Source of the DNA: Pseudomonas oryzihabitans NBRC 102199 | GTDB lineage: Bacteria; Pseudomonadota; Gammaproteobacteria; Pseudomonadales; Pseudomonadaceae | NCBI RefSeq assembly: GCF_000730625.1 | Contig: NZ_BBIT01000014.1 | Coordinates: 279,902-343,901, forward strand | Reading direction: 5' to 3' | Length of the DNA: 64,000 nt | Part shown: piece after piece, positions 1 through 12,770 of the stretch | Layout: every line of letters begins with the position of its first letter | How positions within the stretch are numbered: the first letter of the stretch is position 1 | Notes under the pieces: model-generated | Told to the model about the DNA's origin: nothing | What the model saw: the letters and a program-made list of their open reading frames with translations, nothing else | Database searches by the model: none | Translations under genes and position numbers: made by a program

Positions 1-1815
<1,815 letters not shown>

Positions 1816-1823
<8 letters not shown>

Positions 1824-3183
1824 ATCCTTCACCCTCACCGAAGTGGCCGAGGCCCTGACCGGCAACCTGCTGGGCGCCGATGCCCTGTTCGACGGCGTCG
1901 GCACCGACAGCCGCAAGGCCGTGGCCGGACAGCTCTTCGTCGCCCTGACCGGGCCGCGCTTCGATGGTCATGCCTATCTGGCCGACGTGGCTGCCCAGGG
2001 CGCCGCAGCGGCCCTGGTCGAGCGTGCCGTCCCCGAAGTGCACCTGCCCCAGCTGGTGGTGGCCGATACCCGCCTGGCGCTGGGTCGCCTGGGCGCCTTC
2101 AATCGTGACCTGTTCCAGGGCCGGCTCGCCGCCGTGACCGGCTCCAGTGGCAAGACCACGGTCAAGGAGCTGCTCGCCGCCATCCTGCGTCAGCAGGGCG
2201 CCACCCTGGCTACCCAAGGCAATCTGAACAACGACCTGGGCGCGCCCCTGACCCTGCTGCAACTGGCCGCCGAGCATGCCTATGGCGTCATCGAGCTGGG
2301 TGCTTCCCATGTCGGTGACATTGCCTACACCGTGAGCCTGACACGCCCGGATGTCGTTATCATTACCAACGCCGGCCAGGCCCATGTGGGCGAATTCGGC
2401 GGCGTCGATCGTATCGTCGAGGCCAAGGGCGAGATCATCGAAGGCGTGGGCGAGGGTGGCACCGTGGTGCTCAATCGCGACGACGCGGCCTTCGAGACCT
2501 GGCAGCGCCGCGCGGCAGGTCGCAAGGTCGTCGCCTTCGGCCTGGATGCCCGCGCCGATGTCCGCGCCAGCGCGGTCACCCTGGACGCCCAGGGCCGCCC
2601 GAGCTTTCTCTTGCACACCGCCCAGGGCGAGGCGCCGGTCACCCTGCGACTGCTGGGTGCCCACAACGTCGGCAACGCCCTGGCCGCGGCCGCCGCCTCC
2701 CTCAGCCTGGGCCTGGAGCTGGCCACCGTCGCCCGTGGCCTCGCCACCGCGGCACCGGTCCAGGGCCGCACCCTGACCCGCACCAGCCAGCGCGGTGCCC
2801 AGGTCATCGACGACAGCTACAACGCCAACCCTGCGTCGGTGAAAGCCGGGATCGACCTGCTGGCGGCCCTGCCGGGCCGCCGGGTGGTGGTACTGGGCGA
2901 CATCGCTGAGCTGGGCGAGTGGACCGAAGAGGGCCATCGCGACGTGGGCGAGCATGCCCGCGGCAAGGTGGACGCCTTCTACAGCGTCGGTCCCGCCATG
3001 GCCCATGCGGCCCGCGCCTACGGCGCCGCGGCCCGGCATTTCACCGATCGCGAAGAGCTGATCGAGGCCCTGGCGGACGAGGACCGGGCCGGAACCACCC
3101 TGCTGATCAAGGGATCCCGCAGCGCCGCGATGGACAAGGTCGTCGCCGCGCTCTGCGCTCTCAACACCGAGGAGAAACACTGA
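1816..3183 (+). CDS. murF: UDP-MurNAc-tripeptide:D-Ala-D-Ala ligase MurF
   Basis: 455 residues. It attaches the D-Ala-D-Ala dipeptide to UDP-MurNAc-tripeptide, the last cytoplasmic step of precursor synthesis. The P-loop GSSGKTT is at residues 109-115, and the motif DDSYNANP near residue 335 is typical of MurF. The ATG at 1816 lies inside murE, and the stop shares one base with the mraY start (TGATG). MurF depends on a D-Ala-D-Ala ligase, and the ddlB gene expected downstream is missing from this operon. Confidence 0.97.
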
Positions 3184-4265
3184 TGCTGCTGCTGTTGGCG
3201 GAGTTCCTGCAACAGTTCTACAAGGGCTTCGCCGTCTTCCAATACCTCAGCCTGCGCGGCATTCTGGGCGTCCTGACCGCCCTGTTGCTGTCGTTGTGGC
3301 TCGGCCCCTGGATGATCCGCACCCTGCAGATCCGCCAGATCGGCCAGGCCGTGCGCAACGATGGCCCCCAGTCGCACCTGTCCAAGTCCGGCACCCCCAC
3401 CATGGGCGGCGCCCTGATCCTGACCACCATCGGCATCAGCACCCTGCTGTGGGCCGATCTGCACAACCGTTACGTCTGGACCGTGCTGGCGGTGACCTTC
3501 CTGTTCGGCGCCATCGGTTGGGTCGATGACTATCGCAAGGTGATCGAGAAGAACTCCCGGGGCCTGCCCAGTCGCTGGAAGTACTTCTGGCAATCGGTAT
3601 TCGGCCTGGGGGCGGCGATCTTCCTCTATGTCACGGCCAAGGCGCCCATCGAAACCACGCTGATCCTGCCGCTGCTGAAGAACATCGAAATCCCGCTGGG
3701 GATTTTCTTCGTTGTGTTGACCTACTTCGTCATCGTCGGCTCCAGCAACGCGGTCAACCTCACCGACGGCCTCGACGGCCTGGCGATCATGCCCACCGTG
3801 ATGGTCGGCGGCGCCCTGGGCATCTTCTGCTACCTGTCGGGCAACGTGAAATTCGCCGACTACCTGCTGATTCCCTATGTGGAGGGTTCCGGCGAGCTGA
3901 TCGTCTTCTGCGGCGCCCTGATCGGCGCGGGCCTGGGGTTCCTCTGGTTCAACACCTATCCGGCCATGGTCTTCATGGGTGACGTCGGCGCCCTGGCGCT
4001 GGGCGCCGCCCTCGGCACCATCGCCGTGATCGTCCGCCAGGAAGTGGTGCTGTTCATCATGGGTGGCGTCTTCGTCATGGAGACCCTCTCGGTGGTCATC
4101 CAGGTCGCTTCCTTCAAGCTGACCGGCAAGCGCGTCTTCCGCATGGCGCCGATTCACCACCATTTCGAATTGAAGGGCTGGCCCGAACCGCGGGTCATCG
4201 TGCGCTTCTGGATCATCACCGTGATCCTGGTGCTGTTCGGTCTCGCCACCCTGAAGCTGAGGTAA
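3183..4265 (+). CDS. mraY: Phospho-MurNAc-pentapeptide translocase MraY
   Basis: 360 residues from the ATG at 3183; the frame is open further upstream, but [16 protein letters not shown] is the typical Pseudomonas N-terminus. This polytopic inner-membrane enzyme (about ten hydrophobic segments) transfers phospho-MurNAc-pentapeptide to undecaprenyl phosphate to make lipid I. Family motifs are visible: [24 protein letters not shown] and MAPIHHHFE, which hold the catalytic Asp and His residues. It overlaps murF by one base. Confidence 0.97.
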   Translation: MLLLLAEFLQQFYKGFAVFQYLSLRGILGVLTALLLSLWLGPWMIRTLQIRQIGQAVRNDGPQSHLSKSGTPTMGGALILTTIGISTLLWADLHNRYVWTVLAVTFLFGAIGWVDDYRKVIEKNSRGLPSRWKYFWQSVFGLGAAIFLYVTAKAPIETTLILPLLKNIEIPLGIFFVVLTYFVIVGSSNAVNLTDGLDGLAIMPTVMVGGALGIFCYLSGNVKFADYLLIPYVEGSGELIVFCGALIGAGLGFLWFNTYPAMVFMGDVGALALGAALGTIAVIVRQEVVLFIMGGVFVMETLSVVIQVASFKLTGKRVFRMAPIHHHFELKGWPEPRVIVRFWIITVILVLFGLATLKLR

Positions 4266-4270
4266 TCGCA

Positions 4271-5614
4271 GTGCTCATCGCTTCCGACCAGTTCCGTATC
4301 GTCGTCGGCCTCGGCAAGAGTGGCATGTCGCTGGTGCGCTTTCTCGCGCGCCGGGGCGTGCCCTTTGCCGTGGCCGATACGCGGGAACAGCCGCCGGAAC
4401 TCGCGACCCTGAGAACCCAGTATCCCCAGGTCGAGGTGCGCTGCGGCGAGCTGGATGCCGACTTCCTGGCCCGCGCCGCCGAACTCTACGTGAGTCCCGG
4501 CCTGGCCCTGGAAACACCAGCGCTGCAGGAAGCAGCCGCCCGCGGCGTGCGGCTGTCCGGCGACATCGACCTGTTCGCGCGCCATGCCCAGGCACCCATC
4601 GTCGCCATCACCGGTTCCAACGCCAAGAGCACCGTCACCACCCTGGTGGGCGAAATGGCACTGCGCGCCGGCAAGCGCGTGGCCGTGGGGGGCAACCTGG
4701 GCACCCCGGCACTGGATCTGCTGGCCGATGACGTCGAGCTCTATGTGCTGGAGCTGTCGAGCTTCCAACTGGAAACCTGCGAGCGGCTCAACGCCGAGGT
4801 CGCCACGGTGCTCAACCTCAGCGAAGACCACATGGATCGCTACACCGGCATGCCGGCCTATCACCAGGCCAAGCACCGCATCTTCCGCGGCGCCCGCCAG
4901 GTGGTGGTCAATCGCGACGATGCGCTGTCGCGGCCGCTGATCGGCGAGGGCGTGCCCTGCCTGACCTTTGGCCTGGGACGTCCGGATTTCCGTGCCTTTG
5001 GCATTCGCGAGGAGGAGGGCCGCCGCTATCTGGCGCTGGCCTTCGACAACCTGCTGGATGTCGAGGAACTCAGGATCCGCGGTACCCACAACCACAGCAA
5101 TGCCCTGGCTGCGCTGGCACTCGGCCAGGCCGCCGGTCTGCCCATGGCGCCCATGCTGGAGGCCCTGCGCGCCTTCCCGGGGCTGGAGCACCGCTGCCAG
5201 TGGGTGGGCGAGGTCGCGGGCGTCAACTACTACAACGATTCCAAGGCAACCAATGTCGGTGCGGCGCTGGCCGCCGTGGAAGGCCTGGGCGACGACATCA
5301 CCGGTCAACTGGTGCTGATCGCCGGCGGCGACGGCAAGGGTGCCGATTTCAGCGCCCTGCGCGAACCCATCGCCCGTCACTGCCGCGCCGTGGTGCTGCT
5401 GGGGCGTGATGCCGCGCGGATCGCCGAGATCCTGCCGGCCACCGTGCAGCAGCTGCGCGTCGCCACCCTGGAAGAGGCCGTGGCCGAGAGCCGTCGTCTG
5501 GCCCAGCCGGGCGACGCCGTGCTGCTGTCGCCGGCCTGCGCCAGTCTCGACATGTTCCGCAACTTCGAAGAACGCGGACGGCTGTTCGCCCAGGCCGTGG
5601 AGGCATTGGCATGA
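4271..5614 (+). CDS. murD: UDP-MurNAc-L-Ala:D-Glu ligase MurD
   Basis: 447 residues. It adds D-glutamate to UDP-MurNAc-L-alanine. The N-terminal VVGLGKSGMS binds the UDP moiety, and ITGSNAKST is the P-loop; I recall the Ala in place of the usual Gly from other Pseudomonas MurD proteins, so I do not treat it as a defect. NYYNDSKATN and the C-terminal LLSPACASLDMF are family signatures. The start is GTG, five bases after mraY. The TGA overlaps the ftsW ATG. Confidence 0.96.
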   Translation: MLIASDQFRIVVGLGKSGMSLVRFLARRGVPFAVADTREQPPELATLRTQYPQVEVRCGELDADFLARAAELYVSPGLALETPALQEAAARGVRLSGDIDLFARHAQAPIVAITGSNAKSTVTTLVGEMALRAGKRVAVGGNLGTPALDLLADDVELYVLELSSFQLETCERLNAEVATVLNLSEDHMDRYTGMPAYHQAKHRIFRGARQVVVNRDDALSRPLIGEGVPCLTFGLGRPDFRAFGIREEEGRRYLALAFDNLLDVEELRIRGTHNHSNALAALALGQAAGLPMAPMLEALRAFPGLEHRCQWVGEVAGVNYYNDSKATNVGAALAAVEGLGDDITGQLVLIAGGDGKGADFSALREPIARHCRAVVLLGRDAARIAEILPATVQQLRVATLEEAVAESRRLAQPGDAVLLSPACASLDMFRNFEERGRLFAQAVEALA

Positions 5615-6813
5615 TCCTCAGCCTGCTGCGTCCCTATCCCTCGCCGCTGGCGAGCCGCCATGGCATCGACCTGGACTTCCCGCTGCTGGCCGGCTGTCTG
5701 TTGCTGCTCGGCCTCGGTCTGGTGATGGTGACCTCGGCGTCTTCCGAGGTGGCCGCCGCCCAGTCCGGCAATCCGCTGTACTTCATGTACCGCCACCTGA
5801 TCTACCTGGCGATCGGCTTCGTCTCCTGCGGCGTGGTGATGCTGATCCCCATGGCCACCTGGCAGCGCTTCGGCTTTCCGCTGCTGATCATCGCCTTCCT
5901 GCTGCTGGTAGCGGTGCTGGTGCCCGGCATCGGTCGCGAAGTGAACGGCTCCCTGCGCTGGATCGGCTTCGGCATCTTCAACGTGCAGCCTTCGGAGATC
6001 GCCAAGGTCTTCGTGGTGCTCTATCTGGCCGGCTACCTGGTCCGTCGCCAGCATGAGGTGCGCCACACCTGGGCCGGCTTCTTCAAGCCCTTCATCGTGC
6101 TCCTGCCGATGGCCATGCTGCTGCTGCGCGAACCCGACTTCGGCGCCACCGTGGTGATGATGGGCGCTGCCGGCGCCATGCTGTTCCTCGGCGGCGTCGG
6201 CCTGTTCCGCTTCCTGCTGATGGTCGCCCTGGCGGTGCTGGCGGTGTTCGTGCTGGTGCAGACCCAGTCCTACCGGATGCAGCGCCTGATCACCTTCACC
6301 GATCCCTGGGCCGATCAGTTCGGTTCCGGCTACCAGCTGACCCAGGCGCTGATCGCCTTCGGTCGCGGCGGCTGGACCGGCCTCGGGCTGGGCAACAGCA
6401 TCCAGAAGCAGTTCTATCTGCCCGAAGCCCATACCGACTTCCTCTTTGCCGTACTGGCCGAAGAGCTGGGGCTGATCGGCGCCATGGCCACCGTCGGCCT
6501 GTTCCTCTTCGTCTGTGTGCGCGGCCTGTTCATCGGTCACTGGGCCGAGCAGTCCAAGCAGTTCTTCTCGGCCTACGTGGCCTATGGCCTGTCGATGCTT
6601 TGGATCGGCCAGTTCCTGATCAACATCGGCGTGAACGTCGGCCTGCTGCCGACCAAGGGCCTGACCCTACCGTTCCTCAGCTACGGCGGCAGCTCCCTGG
6701 TGATCTGCTGCGTGAGCATGGGCCTGCTGCTGCGCATCGAATGGGAGAGACGCACCCTGGTGGATACCGAGGATGTGGAATTCACCGAAGAGGATTTCGC
6801 CGATGTCCGCTAA
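5611..6813 (+). CDS. ftsW: Septal peptidoglycan glycosyltransferase FtsW (SEDS)
   Basis: 400 residues with about ten membrane segments, SEDS family. FtsW polymerises glycan from lipid II at the septum together with FtsI. The conserved loop around NSIQKQFYLPEAHTDF and the C-terminal GLTLPFLSYGGSS are SEDS signatures. The ATG overlaps the murD stop (ATGA), and the tail overlaps murG by 11 bases. Confidence 0.96.
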   Translation: MILSLLRPYPSPLASRHGIDLDFPLLAGCLLLLGLGLVMVTSASSEVAAAQSGNPLYFMYRHLIYLAIGFVSCGVVMLIPMATWQRFGFPLLIIAFLLLVAVLVPGIGREVNGSLRWIGFGIFNVQPSEIAKVFVVLYLAGYLVRRQHEVRHTWAGFFKPFIVLLPMAMLLLREPDFGATVVMMGAAGAMLFLGGVGLFRFLLMVALAVLAVFVLVQTQSYRMQRLITFTDPWADQFGSGYQLTQALIAFGRGGWTGLGLGNSIQKQFYLPEAHTDFLFAVLAEELGLIGAMATVGLFLFVCVRGLFIGHWAEQSKQFFSAYVAYGLSMLWIGQFLINIGVNVGLLPTKGLTLPFLSYGGSSLVICCVSMGLLLRIEWERRTLVDTEDVEFTEEDFADVR

Positions 6814-7873
6814 CGTCCTCATCATGGCCGGCGGTACCGGCGGGCACGTCTTCCCGGCCCTGGCCTGCGCTCGTGAATTCGAAGCCCGCGGCTATACCGT
6901 GCACTGGCTGGGTACCCCGCGCGGCATCGAGAACGACGTGGTGCCCAAGGCCGGCATCACCCTGCACCACATTCCGGTCACCGGGTTGCGGGGCAAGGGC
7001 GTGCGCTCCCTGGTGAAGGCGCCGTTGCAGCTCAGTGGCGCGCTCATGCAGGCCATCGGCCTCATGCGCCGGCTCAAGCCGGTCTGCGTGCTGGGTCTGG
7101 GTGGCTTCGTCACCGGTCCGGGTGGCCTGGCCGCCAAGCTGTGCAACATCCCGCTGGTGATCCACGAACAGAATGCCCACGCCGGCACCGCCAATCGCCT
7201 GCTGGTGCCCATGGCCGCGCGCGTCTGCGAAGGCTTTGCCGATACCTTCCCGGCGTCCGCCAAGCGCCTGTCCACCGGCAATCCGGTGCGCGCCGAGCTC
7301 TTCGCCCCGGTGACCCGGGCACCGCTGGAAGAGCGCGCAGCCAACCTGCTGGTGCTGGGCGGCAGCCTGGGCGCCGAGCCGCTCAACAAGCTCTTGCCCG
7401 AGGCCCTGGCGCAACTGCCAGCCGGACTTCGCCCGCAGGTCCGCCACCAGGCCGGTCGCCAGCACGCCGAGGTCACCGCCGAGCGCTATGCCAACGTCGC
7501 CGTGGAGGCCGATGTCCAGCCCTTCATCGCCGACATGGCCGCCGCCTATGCCTGGGCCGACCTGGTGATCTGCCGGGCCGGTGCCCTGACCGTCGCCGAG
7601 CTGACCGCCACCGGTCTGCCGGCGCTGCTGATTCCCCTGCCGCACGCCATCGACGACCACCAGACCAGCAATGCGCGCTTCCTGGAGCGCGCCGGTGCCG
7701 GTGTGGTGCTGCCGCAACATTCCACCCGCCCGGCGGATCTCGCCGCGCAGCTTACCGAGGTCCTGATGCATCCCGAACGTCTTGCCGGCATGGCCGCTCG
7801 CAGCCGAGCCCTGGCCAAACCCGATGCCACCCGTGCAGTCGTCGACGCCTGTCTGGAGGTTGCCCGTGGTTAA
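6803..7873 (+). CDS. murG: UDP-GlcNAc:lipid I transferase MurG
   Basis: 356 residues from the ATG at 6803 ([21 protein letters not shown]), which fits the family N-terminus better than the in-frame start 30 bases upstream. It converts lipid I to lipid II on the inner face of the membrane. The glycine-rich loop GGTGGH near the N-terminus and [13 protein letters not shown] near residue 255 are the membrane and UDP-GlcNAc binding signatures of this GT-B fold. It lies inside the end of ftsW, and its end overlaps murC by 8 bases. Confidence 0.95.
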   Translation: MSANVLIMAGGTGGHVFPALACAREFEARGYTVHWLGTPRGIENDVVPKAGITLHHIPVTGLRGKGVRSLVKAPLQLSGALMQAIGLMRRLKPVCVLGLGGFVTGPGGLAAKLCNIPLVIHEQNAHAGTANRLLVPMAARVCEGFADTFPASAKRLSTGNPVRAELFAPVTRAPLEERAANLLVLGGSLGAEPLNKLLPEALAQLPAGLRPQVRHQAGRQHAEVTAERYANVAVEADVQPFIADMAAAYAWADLVICRAGALTVAELTATGLPALLIPLPHAIDDHQTSNARFLERAGAGVVLPQHSTRPADLAAQLTEVLMHPERLAGMAARSRALAKPDATRAVVDACLEVARG

Positions 7874-9323
7874 GTCGCAAAGTGCCATTCAGGCCGAAGT
7901 TCGGCGCATGCGCAGCATTCGACGCATCCACTTCGTCGGGATCGGCGGCGTCGGCATGTGCGGCATCGCCGAGGTGCTGCTGAACCTGGGTTACGAAGTC
8001 TCGGGTTCGGACCTCAAGGAGTCCGCGGTGACCGCGCGCCTGCAGCAATTCGGCGCGCGCATCTACATCGGCCATCGCGCCGAGAACCTGGATCAGGTCG
8101 ATGTGCTGGTGGTGTCCAGCGCCATCAACAGATCCAATCCGGAGGTCTCCGCCGCCCTCGAGCAGCGCATTCCCGTGGTGCCCCGCGCCGAGATGCTCTC
8201 CGAGCTGATGCGCTATCGCCACGGCATCGCCGTCGCCGGTACCCATGGCAAGACCACCACCACCAGTCTGATCGCCTCGGTGTTCGCGGCCGAAGGCCTG
8301 GACCCGACCTTCGTCATCGGTGGCCGCCTCAACGCCGCCGGCACCAATGCCCAGCTCGGCACCAGCCGCTACCTGATCGCCGAGGCTGACGAGAGCGACG
8401 CCAGCTTCCTGCACCTGCAGCCCATGGTCGCCGTGGTCACCAACATCGACGCCGACCACATGAGCACCTACGAGGGTGACTTCAACCGGCTCAAGCGCAC
8501 CTTCGTCGACTTCCTGCACAACCTGCCGTTCTATGGCCTGGCCGTGCTCTGCGTCGACGATCCGGTGGTGCGCGAGATCATTCCCCAGGTCGCCCGGCCC
8601 ACCGTCACCTACGGCACCGCCGAAGACGCCGACGTGCGCGCCGTGGACATCCGCCAGGAAGGCATGCGTACCCATTTCACCGTGCTGCGCGAGGGCCGCG
8701 CGCCCCTGGCGGTCTCGGTCAACATGCCGGGCGTGCACAACGTGCTCAACGCCCTGGCCACCATCGCCATCGCCACCGACGAAGGCGTCAGCGACGAGGC
8801 CATCCTCAATGGCCTGTCCGGCTTCCAGGGGGTAGGGCGGCGCTTCCAGGTGTACGGCGAACTGCCGGTCGCCGGTGGCAGCGTCATGCTGGTGGACGAC
8901 TACGGCCACCATCCGCGCGAGGTCGCCGCGGTGATCAAGGCCGTGCGTGGCGGCTGGCCCGAGCGCCGACTGGTGATGGTCTATCAGCCGCACCGTTTCA
9001 GCCGTACCCGCGATCTCTACGAAGACTTCGTCCAGGTGCTGGCCGATGCCAACGTCCTGCTGCTGATGGAAGTCTATCCGGCCGGCGAAGAACCCATTCC
9101 CGGCGCCGACAGCCGTCAGCTCTGCCACAGCATCCGCCAGCGCGGCCAGCTCGATCCCATCTATGTGGAGCGCGGCAGCAACATCGCCCCGCTGGTCAAG
9201 CCGCTGCTGCGCCCGGGCGACATCCTGCTCTGCCAGGGCGCGGGCGACATCGGCGCGCTGGCGCCGCAACTGCTCAAGCACCCGCTGTTCGCCACTGCCG
9301 CGACCGCCGGGAGTTCGGCATGA
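7866..9323 (+). CDS. murC: UDP-MurNAc:L-Ala ligase MurC
   Basis: 485 residues from GTG at 7866. This is the first amino-acid ligase of the pathway. It has the N-terminal [15 protein letters not shown], the P-loop GTHGKTTTT and the [10 protein letters not shown] signature of MurC. The start is set by overlap with the murG stop and by family alignment. Its TGA overlaps an ATG (9320) opening a 21-codon mini-ORF where ddlB would normally start. Confidence 0.96.
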   Translation: MVKSQSAIQAEVRRMRSIRRIHFVGIGGVGMCGIAEVLLNLGYEVSGSDLKESAVTARLQQFGARIYIGHRAENLDQVDVLVVSSAINRSNPEVSAALEQRIPVVPRAEMLSELMRYRHGIAVAGTHGKTTTTSLIASVFAAEGLDPTFVIGGRLNAAGTNAQLGTSRYLIAEADESDASFLHLQPMVAVVTNIDADHMSTYEGDFNRLKRTFVDFLHNLPFYGLAVLCVDDPVVREIIPQVARPTVTYGTAEDADVRAVDIRQEGMRTHFTVLREGRAPLAVSVNMPGVHNVLNALATIAIATDEGVSDEAILNGLSGFQGVGRRFQVYGELPVAGGSVMLVDDYGHHPREVAAVIKAVRGGWPERRLVMVYQPHRFSRTRDLYEDFVQVLADANVLLLMEVYPAGEEPIPGADSRQLCHSIRQRGQLDPIYVERGSNIAPLVKPLLRPGDILLCQGAGDIGALAPQLLKHPLFATAATAGSSA

Positions 9324-9385
9324 GCCTTCATCCGTACAACCCCTTGCCGGCAACCGCTGTTGCCGGCGCGCACGTGGAGGGCTGA
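9320..9385 (+). other. 21-codon mini-ORF in the position of the missing ddlB
   Basis: An ATG that overlaps the murC stop (ATGA) opens a frame of 21 codons reading [21 protein letters not shown], then TGA, three bases before the ftsQ start. In other Pseudomonas dcw clusters a ddlB gene of roughly 300 codons occupies this place. I see no recognisable Ddl motif. It may be a deletion scar that keeps translational coupling from murC to ftsQ, or simply a leader. GGAGG inside its end is the likely ribosome site for ftsQ. Confidence 0.5.
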
Positions 9386-9388
9386 ACC

Positions 9389-10243
9389 TTGGTCGCCACC
9401 CTACGTCACAACCAGCCCGGCTTCGGCCGGTCGCGCAACGCCGAGCAGCGGGGCGCCAGTCGCCTGGTCGCCGAAGAGCCGCTGTCGACACGCCTGCCAC
9501 GCCCGAGCCTGGGGCTGCTCAAGCGCATCCTCTGGCCGTTCCTGCTGCTGGGGCTGGGCTTCGGTACCTACGAAGGTGCCCAGCGCCTGCTGCCCTATGC
9601 CGACCGGCCGATCGCCAAGGTCAGCGTCAAGGGCGACCTGTCCTACATCAGCCAGGGGGCGGTGCAGCAGCGTATCGCGCCCTTCGTCGGCACCACCTTC
9701 TTCCAGGTCGACCTGGCCGACATGCGCCACGAACTGGAAACCATGCCGTGGATCGCCCACGCCGAGGTGCGCCGCGTCTGGCCGGACGAGATCAGTATCC
9801 GCCTGGAAGAGCAGATGCCCATCGCCCGCTGGGGCGACGAGGCGCTGCTGAATAACCAGGGTGAGGCTTTTGCCCCGCAGGATCTGGCCAACTATGACAA
9901 TCTACCGCGGCTGTACGGCCCCAAGCGGGCCCAGCAGCAGGTAATGCAGCAGTACCAGATGTTCAGCCAGATGCTCCGGCCGCTCGGTTACACCGTGTCG
10001 CGCCTGGAAATGCACGAGCGCGGCAGCTGGTACCTCACCACCGGTCAGGGCCTGGAACTGGTGTTCGGCCGCGACCAGCTGGTGGAAAAGATGCGGCGCT
10101 TCATGCGCCTGTACGATCAGGTGCTCAAGGCACAGATGGACAATATCGCGCGGATCGATCTGCGTTATCCGAACGGTCTGGCCGTGGCCTGGCGTGATCC
10201 CGCTGTCGCCGCCACCCCCGTGACCGAACCGGCCAAGCATTGA
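9389..10243 (+). CDS. ftsQ: Cell division protein FtsQ
   Basis: 284 residues from a TTG at 9389, with GGAGG about nine bases upstream; the residues that follow ([20 protein letters not shown]) match the N-terminus I expect for Pseudomonas FtsQ, so the rare start is likely real. It is a bitopic membrane protein: a cytoplasmic tail, one membrane helix near residues 43-65, a POTRA domain ([18 protein letters not shown]) and a beta domain. It links early and late divisome proteins through FtsB/FtsL. It follows murC directly because ddlB is absent. Confidence 0.94.
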   Translation: MVATLRHNQPGFGRSRNAEQRGASRLVAEEPLSTRLPRPSLGLLKRILWPFLLLGLGFGTYEGAQRLLPYADRPIAKVSVKGDLSYISQGAVQQRIAPFVGTTFFQVDLADMRHELETMPWIAHAEVRRVWPDEISIRLEEQMPIARWGDEALLNNQGEAFAPQDLANYDNLPRLYGPKRAQQQVMQQYQMFSQMLRPLGYTVSRLEMHERGSWYLTTGQGLELVFGRDQLVEKMRRFMRLYDQVLKAQMDNIARIDLRYPNGLAVAWRDPAVAATPVTEPAKH

Positions 10244-10259
10244 GGAGAAGTTTTTTACT

Positions 10260-11504
10260 ATGGCAAGCGTGCAAAGCGGCAAGATGATCGTCGGCCTCGA
10301 CATCGGCACTTCCAAGGTCGTGGCTCTGGTCGGCGAGGTGTCTTCCGATGGTCAGATCGAGATCGTCGGGATCGGCACCCATCCGTCGCGCGGGCTCAAG
10401 AAGGGCGTGGTGGTCAACATCGAATCCACCGTCGCCTCCATCCAGCGGGCCATCGAAGAAGCCCAGCTGATGGCCGGTTGCCGGATCCATTCGGCCTTCG
10501 TCGGCATTGCCGGCAATCACATTCGCAGCCTGAATTCCCACGGCATCGTGGCGATCCGCGATCGTGAAGTGAGCCCTGCGGACATCGAGCGGGTGCTCGA
10601 TGCCGCCCAGGCGGTGGCCATCCCCGCCGACCAGCGCGTGCTGCACACCCTGGCCCAGGACTATGTGATCGACAACCAGGAAGGGGTGCGCGAACCCCTG
10701 GGCATGTCCGGCGTCCGCCTGGAAGCCAAGGTTCACGTCGTGACCTGCGCCGTCAACGCCGCGCAGAACATCGAGAAATGTGTTCGTCGTTGCGGCCTGG
10801 AAGTCGACGACATCATCCTTGAACAACTGGCGTCGGCCTATTCGGTGCTGACCGACGATGAAAAGGAACTGGGCGTCTGCCTGGTCGACATCGGCGGCGG
10901 CACCACCGATATAGCCATCTTTACCGAAGGCGCCATCCGCCATACGGCGGTGATACCTATTGCTGGCGACCAAGTCACAAATGACATTGCCATGGCCTTG
11001 AGAACCCCAACGCAATATGCCGAAGAAATCAAGATTCGGTATGCTTGTGCCTTGGCGAAACTGGCTGGACCGGGCGAAACCATCAAGGTGCCCAGCGTGG
11101 GTGACCGTCCGCCGCGAGAATTGTCGCGTCAGGCCCTCGCGGAAGTGGTCGAGCCCCGTTACGATGAGCTATTCACACTGGTGCAAGCGGAACTGCGCCG
11201 CAGTGGTTACGAGGATCTGATCCCCGCTGGGATCGTACTCACCGGTGGTACCGCGAAGATGGAAGGCGCGGTCGAGCTGGCGGAAGAGATTTTCCATATG
11301 CCGGTACGCCTGGGTGTGCCCCAGACGGTCAAGGGTCTGACTGACGTGATCAGCAACCCGATCTATTCCACAGGCGTCGGCCTGTTGCTCTATGGCCTGC
11401 AAAAGCAGACCGATCCCTTGCCGGTTGTTTCTGGCGGATATAGCAGCGAAACCAAATCCACAGTCCTGGAACGCATGAAGCGTTGGGTCCAGGGCAACTT
11501 GTAA
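10260..11504 (+). CDS. ftsA: Cell division protein FtsA
   Basis: 414 residues, actin-like ATPase fold. FtsA tethers FtsZ to the inner membrane and recruits later division proteins. The phosphate-1 loop VGLDIGTSKV is at the N-terminus, the phosphate-2 motif VDIGGGTTDIAIF near residue 210, and a C-terminal amphipathic segment (LERMKRWVQGNL) should bind the membrane. An AGGAGAAG ribosome site lies about ten bases before the ATG. Confidence 0.97.
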   Translation: MASVQSGKMIVGLDIGTSKVVALVGEVSSDGQIEIVGIGTHPSRGLKKGVVVNIESTVASIQRAIEEAQLMAGCRIHSAFVGIAGNHIRSLNSHGIVAIRDREVSPADIERVLDAAQAVAIPADQRVLHTLAQDYVIDNQEGVREPLGMSGVRLEAKVHVVTCAVNAAQNIEKCVRRCGLEVDDIILEQLASAYSVLTDDEKELGVCLVDIGGGTTDIAIFTEGAIRHTAVIPIAGDQVTNDIAMALRTPTQYAEEIKIRYACALAKLAGPGETIKVPSVGDRPPRELSRQALAEVVEPRYDELFTLVQAELRRSGYEDLIPAGIVLTGGTAKMEGAVELAEEIFHMPVRLGVPQTVKGLTDVISNPIYSTGVGLLLYGLQKQTDPLPVVSGGYSSETKSTVLERMKRWVQGNL

Positions 11505-11557
11505 TTCACAATTAAACCGCGGCAGTAGGCGAAGATCCGAAAGGAAGAGAGGGGACC

Positions 11558-12739
11558 ATGTTCGAACTCGTAGACAACATTCCACAAAGCGCCGTGATCA
11601 AAGTCATCGGCGTGGGCGGTGGCGGTGGCAACGCCGTCAACCACATGGTCAAAAGCGGTGTTGAAGGCGTCGAATTCATCTGTGCAAATACCGACGCCCA
11701 GGCCCTGAAGAACGTCACATCCCGTACCGTGCTGCAACTCGGCCCGGGCGTCACCAAGGGTCTTGGTGCCGGCACTAACCCGGAAATCGGCCGCCAGGCG
11801 GCCATGGAAGATCGTGAGCGCATCGCCGAAGTCCTCGAAGGCGCCGACATGGTCTTCATCACCACCGGCATGGGCGGTGGCACCGGTACCGGTGCGGCGC
11901 CGATCATCGCTGAAGTGGCCAAGGAAATGGGTATCCTGACCGTTGCCGTGGTCACCCGTCCGTTCCCCTTCGAAGGCCGCAAGCGCATGCAGGTCGCCGA
12001 CGAAGGCATTCGCTCCCTGTCCGAATGCGTCGACTCGCTGATCACCATCCCCAACGAGAAGCTGCTGACCATTCTGGGCAAGGACGCCAGCCTGCTGGCC
12101 GCCTTCGCCAAGGCTGACGACGTCCTCGCTGGCGCCGTCCGCGGTATCTCCGACATCATGCAGCGTCCCGGCCTGATGAACGTCGACTTCGCTGACGTCA
12201 AGACCGTGATGGGCGAGATGGGCATGGCCATGATGGGTACCGGCCACGCCAGCGGTCCGAACCGTGCGCGCGAAGCCACCGAAGCCGCCATCCGCAACCC
12301 GCTGCTGGAAGACGTCAACCTGCACGGCGCCCGCGGCATCCTGGTCAACATCACCGCCGGCCTGGATCTGTCCCTGGGTGAATACGCCGCCGTCGGCGAG
12401 ATCATCGAGGACTTCGCGTCCGAGCACGCCACCGTCAAGGTCGGCGCCGTGATCGATCCGGAAATGCGCGACGAGCTGCACGTCACCGTGGTCGCCACCG
12501 GCCTGGGTGCGCGCATCGAGAAGCCGGTCAAGGTGGTGGACAACACTGCCCAGACCCTGGCCGCGGCCCGTCAGGAAACCGCTCCGGTCAACTACGACGA
12601 CCTCAAGTACCCGACCTCGATGCGCTCCGGTCGTGGCAGCCAGAATCATGGCGGCTCGGCAGCGGCGACCAAGGTCAATCCCAACGACGACCTGGATTAC
12701 CTAGACATCCCGGCCTTCCTGCGTCGTCAGGCTGATTGA
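11558..12739 (+). CDS. ftsZ: Cell division GTPase FtsZ
   Basis: 393 residues, tubulin homologue that forms the Z ring. The GTP-binding GMGGGTGTGAAP motif is near residue 107, followed by the synergy-loop region. A variable linker leads to the C-terminal peptide LDYLDIPAFLRRQAD, the docking site for FtsA and ZipA. It lies 53 bases after ftsA. Confidence 0.98.
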   Translation: MFELVDNIPQSAVIKVIGVGGGGGNAVNHMVKSGVEGVEFICANTDAQALKNVTSRTVLQLGPGVTKGLGAGTNPEIGRQAAMEDRERIAEVLEGADMVFITTGMGGGTGTGAAPIIAEVAKEMGILTVAVVTRPFPFEGRKRMQVADEGIRSLSECVDSLITIPNEKLLTILGKDASLLAAFAKADDVLAGAVRGISDIMQRPGLMNVDFADVKTVMGEMGMAMMGTGHASGPNRAREATEAAIRNPLLEDVNLHGARGILVNITAGLDLSLGEYAAVGEIIEDFASEHATVKVGAVIDPEMRDELHVTVVATGLGARIEKPVKVVDNTAQTLAAARQETAPVNYDDLKYPTSMRSGRGSQNHGGSAAATKVNPNDDLDYLDIPAFLRRQAD

Positions 12740-12770
12740 TCGGGTATATCACAAGCCAGGGTGTGATTAG

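Noticed and set aside
4605..4635. Ala in place of Gly in the MurD P-loop (GSNAKST) as a defect
   Set aside because: I recall the same residue in Pseudomonas MurD proteins, so it is a genus feature.
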